A stretch of DNA of 51,012 bases from Acidobacteriota bacterium (GTDB lineage Bacteria; Acidobacteriota; Terriglobia; Acidiferrales; UBA7541): positions 1-51,012 of the forward strand of contig QHYK01000072.1 of assembly GCA_003224085.1 (NCBI GenBank), written 5' to 3'. Below, piece by piece: positions 43,748 through 51,012 of this stretch. A program made the position numbers and the translations under genes. The notes beneath the pieces are model-generated. The model worked only from the letters and a program-made list of their open reading frames with translations, was not told the DNA's origin and ran no database searches. Position 1 is the stretch's first letter; each line of letters begins with the position of its first letter.

Positions 43748-46700
43748 CTAGCGAGCCGCAGGCCTCTCTACCGTCGCTACCGGTTTCAGATTGGCCTTCT
43801 GTAGCAGCGCGTTGGTGCTCGCCAATTCCTTGTTTTGAAAATCCGCCCATCGTGCCAGCGCTTCTTCTGCGGCCTTGTTCCACTTTGCATTCGCCGTGTT
43901 GGCATCCTCGGTTGGAGCCACGTCGGCGCTCTCCACAATGCTCATCAAGCCGTTCAAAGTGGAAGCAACTCTCGGCAGCGGTTCCAGCTCTTTGCTTGGA
44001 ATCGCCAGCCCAAACAGCCCGAAACCGCCGGCACCGTCCGAAGCCGTCATCTCATCTAATTTCTGACTCAGCTCTTGCAGCGCCTTGACCACATCGGCTT
44101 TCTCGCTTACTTCCTTTCTTCGTGTGTCAATCTGCTTTCGCAGTTCTGCAACCTGCCGCAGCGCGGCTGAAACTTCGCCCTCGCGCGCGGACATCTTCAT
44201 AGCCAGCTCAAATTGTCGCACCAGCTCTTCCTGCGGCGTCTTCACGCGAGGATCCATCTTGATGGTTAGCGTTTGCGTACTGTTCTTGCCGTGGGCGGTC
44301 AATTGCACGGTGTAATTCCCGGGGAGCGCCGGCGGGCCGGACGGCCTCCAAAACGACGCGCGCACACCTTTCGGCAGCGGATACCGCAAGTCCCAGACAA
44401 ATCGGTGCATCCCCGGCTCCGTGGAAAGCCTTTGTGGCTCGTGGACCCAGGAAGGGGGAAATGGCAGTTCGTTCGGATCCACCTTGCGCACTTCCTCATC
44501 ACTCGCAAACCGCCGCACCAGCCTCCCCTCGCTGTTGAAGATTTGCAATTGGATCGGTCCCGCCGATTTCTCTTTCAAGTAATAATCCAGCACTGCGCCG
44601 TTGGGCGGATTCTCCGCCAGTGGCTCGTCTTCCGGCACCGGCGTGCTTTGGTCATTCCCCGGGCGCACGCGATACGCCGTCGCTGGCTTATAAAGCCACG
44701 TATCTGCGGCAGCCACATGCGCATCGATCTGGCGCAACGGCGTCACGTCATCCAGCACCCAGAAAGACCGCCCGAACGTCGCTATTATCAAATCGCTTTC
44801 ATGCACGACCAGATCGCGCACCGAAGTCGTCGGCAGGTTGAGTTGCAGCGGCTGCCAATCATCGCCGTCATCAAACGAAACGTACACGCCCCGCTCGGTG
44901 CACGCATACAGCAACCCCTTCCGATACGGGTCTTCCCGCACACAATTCAGAAAACTTCCATCCGGAATTCCATTCGAAACGCGCTGCCAGCTTTTCCCAA
45001 AGTCGCGCGTACGGTAAAGATACGGCTGGTAATCTTCCAACCGGTGTCGGTCAACTGCGGCGTAAGCCGTCCCTGCATCGGAATGCGACGCTTCGTTATG
45101 CGTCACCTTGCTCCAAGGCGTCAATTGCTTCGGCGTGACGTTGTCCCAAGTTTTTCCCTCATCCTGCGTCAGCTGAATCTGGCCATCATCCGTTCCTACC
45201 CAAATCTCTCCCGCTTTCACGTAGGAAGGTCCAATCGTGTAAATCACTCCGCGGCGCTTGGCTATCGGCGCGTCTGCTGCGGTTGTGGGGTCCAGATTTG
45301 CAGGCACGCCTGGGTCTTCGCGGGTCAAGTCCGGGCTGATGGCTTGCCACGAATTTCCGCCGTCCTCCGTTCGAAACAAAATCTGCGACCCAAAATAGAG
45401 GACGTGAGAATCGAGCGGAGAGAACACCAAGGGTAGGGTCCAGGTGCGCCGGAACGAGCCAGTATGCGCAAGCGTCGGCGGCATCTCCTGAATTTGTTCG
45501 TTGTTCAGGTCCTGCCGCTCCACAAATCCCCCGAAGATCACTCCTGGATTCACGGGATCGGGGGCGATGTATCCATTCTCATCGCCCGCCACAAGCGGCC
45601 GCCAATCGTGAAAATTCAGGAAGCGGTACTTGCTGGCGCTCGCCGTCGCCGCGGCTCCGCTATCCTGCTGCGCTCCATACACCCAGTAAGGAAACTGATT
45701 GTCGGTCGCAACGTGATAGAACTGCCCGGTTGCCTGATTCAGCCACGAACTCCAGGTCTCGCCGCCGTTATGTGAAACCACTGCGCCTTGATCGCAGCTC
45801 AAAACCATTCGCTTCGAATCGTCTGGATCAATCCACAACTCGTGATAATCCGGACCCGTAGGATCGCCTTTGAACACACTAAAGCTCTTTCCTCCATCCA
45901 TCGAACCATAGATCGAGGTGTTTGGCACGTAGACAATGTCCGGATTTTTCGGATCAACGGTGACCTCGTTGAAGTACCAGCCGCGGCCCCAAATTCGATG
46001 GTCCTTGGAAACTTGCTGCCAGTTTTGTCCGCCATCATCCGAGCGGTACAGCCCGCCCTCCTTGGCATCCACGATGAGATAAATCCTTTTCGGATTACTC
46101 GGCGCAAACGCAACCCCCATCCGTCCCAGGCCTTCCGACGGCAATCCTTGTCCTCTTACTTGCTGCCAATGGTCTCCGCCGTCGTTCGAGCGATAGAGCC
46201 CGCTGCCCGCCCCGTTCGAAGGCGGGTAAATGCTCCACGGGGGCCGTCGCGTCTGCCACAGCGCGGCATATATTGTTTTCGGATTCCCCGGCTCGAACGC
46301 CAGGTCAATCGCACCCGTGTTTTCATCATGGAACAGCACTCTCTGCCAGTGGGCACCGCCATCGTTTGAACGAAAAACGCCGCGTTCCAGGTTCGGCCCG
46401 TAGGCGTGTCCCAGCGCCGCCACAAATACGCGGTTCGCGTCGTGCGGGTCCACGAGAATTCTCCCAATCTGCCGCGAATCGTTCAGCCCAATTTGCTTCC
46501 AGGTTTTTCCCCCGTCGCCGGACTTGTACATCCCATTTCCCACCGAAATGGAGGAGCGCATGTCCGCCTCGCCCGATCCTACGTAGATTACGTTCGCGTC
46601 CGATGGCGCTACCGCAATTGCTCCAATCGAGGCAACCGGTTGGGAATCAAAAATCGCTTTCCAGGTTCGTCCTGCGTCGTTCGTCTTCCATACTCCGCCG

Positions 46701-46918
46701 CCCACGGCCCCGAAGTAATATGTATCCGGCTGCCCGCGCACACCGGTCACCGCAAGCGCGCGCCCTCCGCGAAATGGCCCAATCGAGCGCCAGCGCAGCT
46801 CTTGAAATAGCTTTTGCTCGAATTGTTTTGGCGTGTCCGGCGCGGCAATTAGCCGCACCCAGGCGCAAGCAACTAGCAACAGGCACACAACAACGTGAAC
46901 AACGCGACGCGGTTTCAA
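43748..46918 (-). CDS. VPS10/sialidase-like beta-propeller glycosyl hydrolase-type protein, secreted
   Basis: 1056 residues with a signal peptide (VVHVVVCLLLVACAWVRLIA). At least six BNR/Asp-box-type repeats of the form S.DGG..W occur: KTNDAGRTWKAI, KSGDGGKTWKQI, RSNDGGAHWQRV, RSNDGGDHWQQV, RSDDGGQNWQQV, RTEDGGNSWQAI. They form one or two propellers, followed by a beta-sandwich and a helical C-terminus (LAMKMSAREGEVSAALRQVA). Such proteins are common in Acidobacteria and Bacteroidetes and are often labelled glycosyl hydrolases without proof. The start is a TTG at 46918, supported by GAGGAG eight bases upstream. A promoter-like TATACT lies at 46959-46954. Confidence 0.82.
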   Translation of the reverse strand: MKPRRVVHVVVCLLLVACAWVRLIAAPDTPKQFEQKLFQELRWRSIGPFRGGRALAVTGVRGQPDTYYFGAVGGGVWKTNDAGRTWKAIFDSQPVASIGAIAVAPSDANVIYVGSGEADMRSSISVGNGMYKSGDGGKTWKQIGLNDSRQIGRILVDPHDANRVFVAALGHAYGPNLERGVFRSNDGGAHWQRVLFHDENTGAIDLAFEPGNPKTIYAALWQTRRPPWSIYPPSNGAGSGLYRSNDGGDHWQQVRGQGLPSEGLGRMGVAFAPSNPKRIYLIVDAKEGGLYRSDDGGQNWQQVSKDHRIWGRGWYFNEVTVDPKNPDIVYVPNTSIYGSMDGGKSFSVFKGDPTGPDYHELWIDPDDSKRMVLSCDQGAVVSHNGGETWSSWLNQATGQFYHVATDNQFPYWVYGAQQDSGAAATASASKYRFLNFHDWRPLVAGDENGYIAPDPVNPGVIFGGFVERQDLNNEQIQEMPPTLAHTGSFRRTWTLPLVFSPLDSHVLYFGSQILFRTEDGGNSWQAISPDLTREDPGVPANLDPTTAADAPIAKRRGVIYTIGPSYVKAGEIWVGTDDGQIQLTQDEGKTWDNVTPKQLTPWSKVTHNEASHSDAGTAYAAVDRHRLEDYQPYLYRTRDFGKSWQRVSNGIPDGSFLNCVREDPYRKGLLYACTERGVYVSFDDGDDWQPLQLNLPTTSVRDLVVHESDLIIATFGRSFWVLDDVTPLRQIDAHVAAADTWLYKPATAYRVRPGNDQSTPVPEDEPLAENPPNGAVLDYYLKEKSAGPIQLQIFNSEGRLVRRFASDEEVRKVDPNELPFPPSWVHEPQRLSTEPGMHRFVWDLRYPLPKGVRASFWRPSGPPALPGNYTVQLTAHGKNSTQTLTIKMDPRVKTPQEELVRQFELAMKMSAREGEVSAALRQVAELRKQIDTRRKEVSEKADVVKALQELSQKLDEMTASDGAGGFGLFGLAIPSKELEPLPRVASTLNGLMSIVESADVAPTEDANTANAKWNKAAEEALARWADFQNKELASTNALLQKANLKPVATVERPAAR

Positions 46919-47236
46919 AGCCTTCTCCTCGGTTTATTTAAGGCGTTCAAACGAGTATATCTCACTGCCGCAAAAACAAAACTGGCGCTCAGGTGGGGAG
47001 GATCAGTTTGGCAAACTACCCGCCTCTTAGCCTTGGTTTTAAAGTTCGGGAACTATTTTCCAGGCGGTTTGTTTCGCAACCAGTTTGCGGCAGCCGCGCT
47101 ATCTAGATAGCAATACAATCTACATTGCGCCGCCATCTACATGGCGAGAGGCTTGTTGCCTCCAGGTTGTCACCACAAGAGCAAGCTGTTCAAAATCAAG
47201 GAGATACGTAGTCTCCGAAATTGGCCTAGCTAATAG
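46919..47236. other. intergenic region with a leftward promoter and a palindrome array
   Basis: 318 bp between the APC permease stop and the start of the secreted propeller gene. On the minus strand TATACT (46959-46954 in plus coordinates) is a good -10 about 35 bp before the TTG start; no strong -35 is seen. The three-unit palindrome array lies 140-190 bp further upstream. No RNA gene is evident. Confidence 0.45.
47098..47145. promoter_or_regulatory. three operator-like palindromes at exact 17-bp spacing
   Basis: Three 14-bp units follow each other with centres at 47104.5, 47121.5 and 47138.5: GCTATCTAGATAGC (perfect palindrome), ACAATCTACATTGC and GCCATCTACATGGC (arms GCCAT/ATGGC). The shared core is ATCTASAT. 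The arms differ but keep their own symmetry, so the symmetry itself seems selected. This looks like a cooperative repressor array. BlaI/CopY- and PadR-type repressors are candidates because both are expanded in Acidobacteria. The nearest start downstream is the leftward propeller gene at 46918. Confidence 0.6.
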
Positions 47237-48661
47237 TTAGGCCAGTTCCAGTTTCTCGGTCTCTCCGGCCACCACGGGCTTGACGCGTAGAAGCTTTAGC
47301 TTGCCGCTCAGGAAATAAACCACGAAACCCGCGAAAATAACGAGGGTGCCGAATAGAAGGCCGTTCATCCCCAGCACCGTTTCGTGGTTGCTTTCTACCA
47401 CCGCAAGCAGAAGCAGCAGCAGTGGAAACACACCAGCCAGCACAGCGCCGGGAATGCCGCCTGGAACGCGAAATTCGCGCTTCAAACCCGGCTCTTTAAT
47501 TCGCAGCACGACGAGTGTGACAAACTCCAATATCAGGCTCGCGCCATACAACATGATGTCCAGTGTGACCAGCCGCTTGAACCCCAGCCCCAGGCACAGC
47601 GCCCAGCATGCGGCGCAAACGACGATCGCCACCCACGGTGTGTTGCTCCGCCTTCTAGTTTTACCAAGCACTTTCGGGAGCATTCCATCCCGGGCCATAG
47701 CCAACGGCAACCGCGAGTAACTCATCACCAGCGCGTTGAACATTCCAAACGCGCACATCATTCCGCCAAGGACAATCAGGAATCGCAGCCATTCGAATCC
47801 CCCGATGTTTCCCCCCAGCGCTCCCGCGACGGTTGCCCAAGAACCATCCTCGCCGAAGAGGGAAGACGGAGCCCCGGTCAAATACACTGCTGAAAAGGGC
47901 AGCACGTAGCTCAGCGCAACCAAAATCACTGCAGCAATGATCGCCCGCGGATAGGTACGCTGAGGGCGCTCCACTTCCTGCGCAATCGTCGAAGCATTGT
48001 CCCACCCCATGTAGTTCCACATGGCCACCAGGACGCCGCCGATCAAACTGAGTTCCCTGGCCGGAGGTGCTGCTGGCGCACCTGCCATCGTTCCGACCTT
48101 AAATGGAGCTAACACCACAACCAGCGCGAACGGCGCCGACAACAGGAAAAACAACCATAGCGATGTCAGTCCCACAAGGCGAACTCCGGCAAGATTCAAG
48201 GCCGCGCAGGTCACCACGACGAACAGTCCCGCGTAGATTCCGTGATTCCCAACACCAAACCAGGGCGACATTTGTTTCAGATAGAAAACAAACAGTGTCG
48301 GGTAAATCGCCATGTCGAAAATGCTTGCGGCCAAAGACAGCCATGCTTCTTGAAATCCCCAGAAATTCCCCATGCCCCGCCGCACCCACGCGTAATAGCC
48401 GCCTTCGGCGGGCAACGCGCTCGAAAGTTCCCCGATCATGAACGCCGTCGGCAAGCTCCACAGCACCGGCAAGAACAGTAGAATCAGGATTCCGCGGCCG
48501 TAGCCGGCGCCGTGAATGATCTCTTCCGTGCCATACGTGCCGCCAGACACCATAAAGAAAGTGGCAGCAACAAGAGGCCAGAGCGTGAGCTTCGCAACTC
48601 TCTTTTTGGTGATGTGGATTGTGCGGGAAGGAAATTGTGCGGGAACCGATATGGAACTCAA
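47237..48661 (-). CDS. APC family amino acid permease
   Basis: 474 residues with about 12 hydrophobic segments. The family start LTLWPLVAATFFMVSGGTYGTEEI, the motif SLPTAFMIGELSSALPAEGGYYAWV and the conserved MWNYMGWDNASTIAQEVERPQRTYPRA are typical of APC permeases, likely a cation-coupled amino-acid or amine importer. The start appears to be a TTG at 48661 with GGAGG upstream at a long distance; no ATG lies near the N-terminus. It is divergent from the ADOP permease gene. The substrate is not readable. Confidence 0.87.
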   Translation of the reverse strand: MSSISVPAQFPSRTIHITKKRVAKLTLWPLVAATFFMVSGGTYGTEEIIHGAGYGRGILILLFLPVLWSLPTAFMIGELSSALPAEGGYYAWVRRGMGNFWGFQEAWLSLAASIFDMAIYPTLFVFYLKQMSPWFGVGNHGIYAGLFVVVTCAALNLAGVRLVGLTSLWLFFLLSAPFALVVVLAPFKVGTMAGAPAAPPARELSLIGGVLVAMWNYMGWDNASTIAQEVERPQRTYPRAIIAAVILVALSYVLPFSAVYLTGAPSSLFGEDGSWATVAGALGGNIGGFEWLRFLIVLGGMMCAFGMFNALVMSYSRLPLAMARDGMLPKVLGKTRRRSNTPWVAIVVCAACWALCLGLGFKRLVTLDIMLYGASLILEFVTLVVLRIKEPGLKREFRVPGGIPGAVLAGVFPLLLLLLAVVESNHETVLGMNGLLFGTLVIFAGFVVYFLSGKLKLLRVKPVVAGETEKLELA

Positions 48662-49035
48662 TTCTTACTCTTGTCCTCCTGAACGATCCTCGCTCTCGCG
48701 CTGCGGTGAAGCGAGTTCGCAGGTGCAGAATACAAGAGTCTTCCCTGCATGCAAGAGAAAAATGCATTTAGGGTTTAATTTCTTCTGTTTCAACGCCAAG
48801 GCCTTTGCGGCCGCAGTCGCGCACTCTCGCGGGCAAGCCGTTTGTGCCATTAGCTGTCTGCCGTCTTGCCCGCAGGCGGCGTACCAGGCCCTTAAGCGGC
48901 TGGGCCCGACTTTAGGGTGAAATCCTACGTTCCAAAAACCGCGAACTGAACTACGTTGAGGGGATCACCGCCAAGGATGTTAGTGACTTTAAGGGCTTCT
49001 GTTCGTCTCAGCTATAGCTAGTGGCGGAGGTTGCC
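48662..49035. other. divergent intergenic region with a long inverted repeat
   Basis: 374 bp between the APC and ADOP permease genes with no credible gene. GCGGGCAAG at 48829-48837 pairs with CTTGCCCGC at 48865-48873 across a 27-nt loop. A 10-bp palindrome AGCTATAGCT lies about 20 bp before the ADOP start and could be an operator. Otherwise I see nothing. Confidence 0.4.
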
Positions 49036-51012
49036 ATGTCTTCACTGTGGAAGGATCTTCGTTACGGACTGAGGATGCTTCGCCTCAGCCCCGGATTCAC
49101 GCTTATCGCGGTATGGACACTTGCCCTGGGGATCGGGGCAAACACTGCCATATTTCAGCTCATCGACGCTGTCCGCCTTCGCACCATTCCGGTGAACAAT
49201 CCCGAAGAGCTGGCCACGGTGCGCATTGCGGACCGCCACTGGGGCTCCGGCCAGTTCTCCGGTCCCTATTCCCAGCTTAGCTTCCCAATGTGGGAACAGA
49301 TTCGCGACCGTCAGCAGGGATTCTCACAAATTGCCGCCTGGAGCGCGCAACAGTTCAATCTGGCGACGGGAGGTGAGATTCGCTACGCCAAAACCTTGCG
49401 CGTCAGCGGCGAGTTTTTTCAAGTGCTAGGTGTTGAGCCGTTCCTGGGGCGCCTGTTGGGGCCAGCCGATGACCAGCCCGGGTGCGCCATCGGTGGAGCG
49501 GACATTAGCTATGCCTTTTGGCAGCGCAACTATGGCGGCGATCCCGCCATTGTAGGCAAGCGGCTCAGTCTGGATGGAAACTCGTTCGAGATCGTCGGCG
49601 TTACGCCGCCTGGCTTTAACGGGATTTCGGTGGGAGACACGTTTGACGTGGCCGTACCTGTTTGCATCGAGCCCATCATGAGCCCTCGCAATAACAGGCT
49701 CACGATTCGCCATGCCTGGTGGCTCGCTTCCATCGGGCGTTTGAAGCCCGGCTGGAGGCTTGCGCGCGCGAATGCGCAAATCAACGCCGTTACGCCGGCG
49801 ATTCTCCAAGAAACAATTCCGCCGTTTTACGACTCCGAGGCCGTAAAAAAGTATCTTGAATACAAATTGGGAGTGTTCGCCGCGAGCACGGGATTCTCCC
49901 AATTGCGGCAGGATTCGGAAACGCCGCTTTGGTTGCTGTGGGGAATTTCTGGACTCGTCTTGCTGATTGCCTGTGCCAACCTTGCGAATTTGATGCTCGC
50001 GCGCGCGGGGGCTCGGGAACAACAAATCACCATCCGGCTCGCGCTCGGAGCGACGCGCGTTCGAATGATACGCGAACTCCTTTCCGAGAGTATCCTCCTG
50101 GCGCTCGCCGGTTCCATCTGCGGATTGTTTCTCGCTTTCGCCGTCAGCAGGATGCTGGTTGCCTTCCTGAGCACAGCAGATAATCAAATTCTTCTTGATC
50201 TTGGAATAGATTGGCGCGTGCTTGGATTCGCAACATCGCTGGCCGCGTTGACGACCGTTTTGTTTGGGCTGGCGCCCGCATTCCGAGCGACTCGCGTGGA
50301 ACCTGCTGCCTTGTTGCAGTCTGGCAGCCGGGGAATGACAGGCGGCCGCGAGCGGTTTAGCCTGCGGCGAATTCTGGTCGTCTCGCAAGTCGCAATTTCC
50401 GTGGTTCTGCTGGTAGGCGCGCTGCTCTTTGCGCGCAGCCTGCGTAATCTGACCACGCTAAACACCGGCTTCCGGCAGAATGGTATTCTTATTACCAGCG
50501 TTGATTTTAAGCGCCTGCATATTCCCGAGGATAATTACACGGAGTACAAACGCCAGCTTGTAAAGGCTGCAAGAGTCATACCCGGTGTGGAATCCGCCAC
50601 CAGCGCGATGCTGATCCCCTTTGGAGGCAGCAGCTGGAACGAAGGAATCATCACGGAAGGATCGGACGAAGATCAAGGTGTCGCCTGGCTGAACTATATA
50701 GAGCCGGGATATTTTCAAACCCTTGGGACGCCTCTCCTTGCGGGAAGGGACTTCGATGACCGGGATACGCGCGCGTCCGTGAAGGTGGCCATTGTCAACC
50801 AAGCCTTCGTTCAAAAGATTCTTAAGGGCGCGAATCCCCTGGGGAAGCGATTTCGCGAGCATGAACCGCCGGGAAAGCCTCGTCCTCTCTACGAGATTGT
50901 TGGAGTCGCCGCAGACAATAAATTCGACGACATGCACGAAGATTTTCTTCCATTTATTTATTACCCGGCGACGCAGCAGGAAATGCCCGGCCCCGACAAT
51001 CAAATTATCATT
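49036..51012 (+). CDS. ABC transporter permease, ADOP/MacB-like (runs off the window)
   Basis: The first 659 residues are present; the family is usually about 800 long, so the end lies outside. It starts with SSLWKDLRYGLRMLRLSPGF and a membrane segment TLALGIGANTAIFQLID, typical of the acidobacterial duplicated orphan permease group. A MacB-like periplasmic domain (FFQVLGVEPFLGRLL, IVGVTPPGFNG) follows, then the FtsX-like segments (SGLVLLIACANLANLMLARAG, REQQITIRLALGATRVRMIR) and the second copy of the unit from about residue 440 (ILVVSQVAISVVLLVGALLF). These proteins lack a linked ATPase gene. They may export peptides or lipoproteins, or act as mechanotransducers. GGAGG lies five bases before the ATG. 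Confidence 0.92.
   Translation, partial: MSSLWKDLRYGLRMLRLSPGFTLIAVWTLALGIGANTAIFQLIDAVRLRTIPVNNPEELATVRIADRHWGSGQFSGPYSQLSFPMWEQIRDRQQGFSQIAAWSAQQFNLATGGEIRYAKTLRVSGEFFQVLGVEPFLGRLLGPADDQPGCAIGGADISYAFWQRNYGGDPAIVGKRLSLDGNSFEIVGVTPPGFNGISVGDTFDVAVPVCIEPIMSPRNNRLTIRHAWWLASIGRLKPGWRLARANAQINAVTPAILQETIPPFYDSEAVKKYLEYKLGVFAASTGFSQLRQDSETPLWLLWGISGLVLLIACANLANLMLARAGAREQQITIRLALGATRVRMIRELLSESILLALAGSICGLFLAFAVSRMLVAFLSTADNQILLDLGIDWRVLGFATSLAALTTVLFGLAPAFRATRVEPAALLQSGSRGMTGGRERFSLRRILVVSQVAISVVLLVGALLFARSLRNLTTLNTGFRQNGILITSVDFKRLHIPEDNYTEYKRQLVKAARVIPGVESATSAMLIPFGGSSWNEGIITEGSDEDQGVAWLNYIEPGYFQTLGTPLLAGRDFDDRDTRASVKVAIVNQAFVQKILKGANPLGKRFREHEPPGKPRPLYEIVGVAADNKFDDMHEDFLPFIYYPATQQEMPGPDNQIII

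Noticed and set aside
48829-48873. Terminator or small RNA at the long inverted repeat
   Set aside because: The loop is 27 nt and no T tract follows, so neither call is supported beyond an inverted repeat.
1-51012. tRNA, rRNA or riboswitch genes
   Set aside because: I looked through the gaps between genes and saw no cloverleaf-like or conserved riboswitch sequence. A covariance-model search would be needed to exclude weak candidates.

Overview
The window looks like a chromosomal segment of an Acidobacteriota genome, probably a soil lineage or a metagenome-assembled genome. Three things point that way: an ABC permease of the acidobacterial ADOP type running off the right edge, two very large Oar-like TonB-dependent receptors with N-terminal carboxypeptidase-regulatory folds, and a large VPS10/sialidase-like repeat protein. 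All assignments come from reading the sequence and recalling protein families; no search was run.

Layout. (1) 1-3.3 kb is an accessory segment: hairpin repeats, an array of TTTTCGAC-like boxes over a promoter, a Fic adenylyltransferase gene, and a broken caspase-family (C14) gene 25 bp behind it, followed by a leftward terminator and a leftward gene fragment. (2) 3.5-15.5 kb holds two TonB-dependent receptors, an IS remnant, a small membrane protein, a beta-propeller protein, a double DUF4440-like protein and a small unknown gene. (3) 15.6-22.5 kb holds a lone Tat-exported molybdenum hydroxylase large subunit, a single-pass membrane protein, a decayed CPBP protease gene, a GH78 alpha-L-rhamnosidase and a 47-residue membrane protein. 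(4) 22.7-39.9 kb is the metabolic core. A leftward group (Tat-exported LVIVD-like protein, orphan ABC substrate-binding protein, alpha/beta hydrolase) faces a 13-kb rightward run: semialdehyde dehydrogenase, GntR/FCD regulator, hydroxyisobutyrate dehydrogenase-like enzyme, 2-oxoacid dehydrogenase E1 alpha, E1 beta and E2, an M24 creatinase-like enzyme, a Tat-exported FAD oxidoreductase, a pentaheme cytochrome c and a two-subunit molybdenum hydroxylase. (5) 39.9-46.9 kb is a leftward housekeeping run: nth, rdgB, rph, a GerMN protein, an amidase and the VPS10/sialidase-like protein. (6) 47-51 kb holds a three-unit operator-like array, an APC permease and the start of the ADOP permease.

The 22.7-39.9 kb core looks like one regulated catabolic island. 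TGGT/ACCA-type palindromes lie in the promoter of the dehydrogenase gene and in front of the GntR gene, so the regulator probably controls itself and the pathway. Several products should act outside the cytoplasm (molybdenum hydroxylase, FAD oxidoreductase, pentaheme cytochrome), while the E1/E2, dehydrogenase and M24 enzymes are cytoplasmic. This suggests periplasmic oxidation of an organic, possibly nitrogenous, substrate followed by cytoplasmic hydrolysis and oxidative decarboxylation. The substrate cannot be read from the sequence.

The points most worth a second look are the box array in front of the Fic gene and its pairing with a caspase-like gene, the M24 enzyme with a cysteine at a metal-ligand position, the catabolic island as a whole, and the array of three palindromes spaced exactly 17 bp apart at 47.1 kb.
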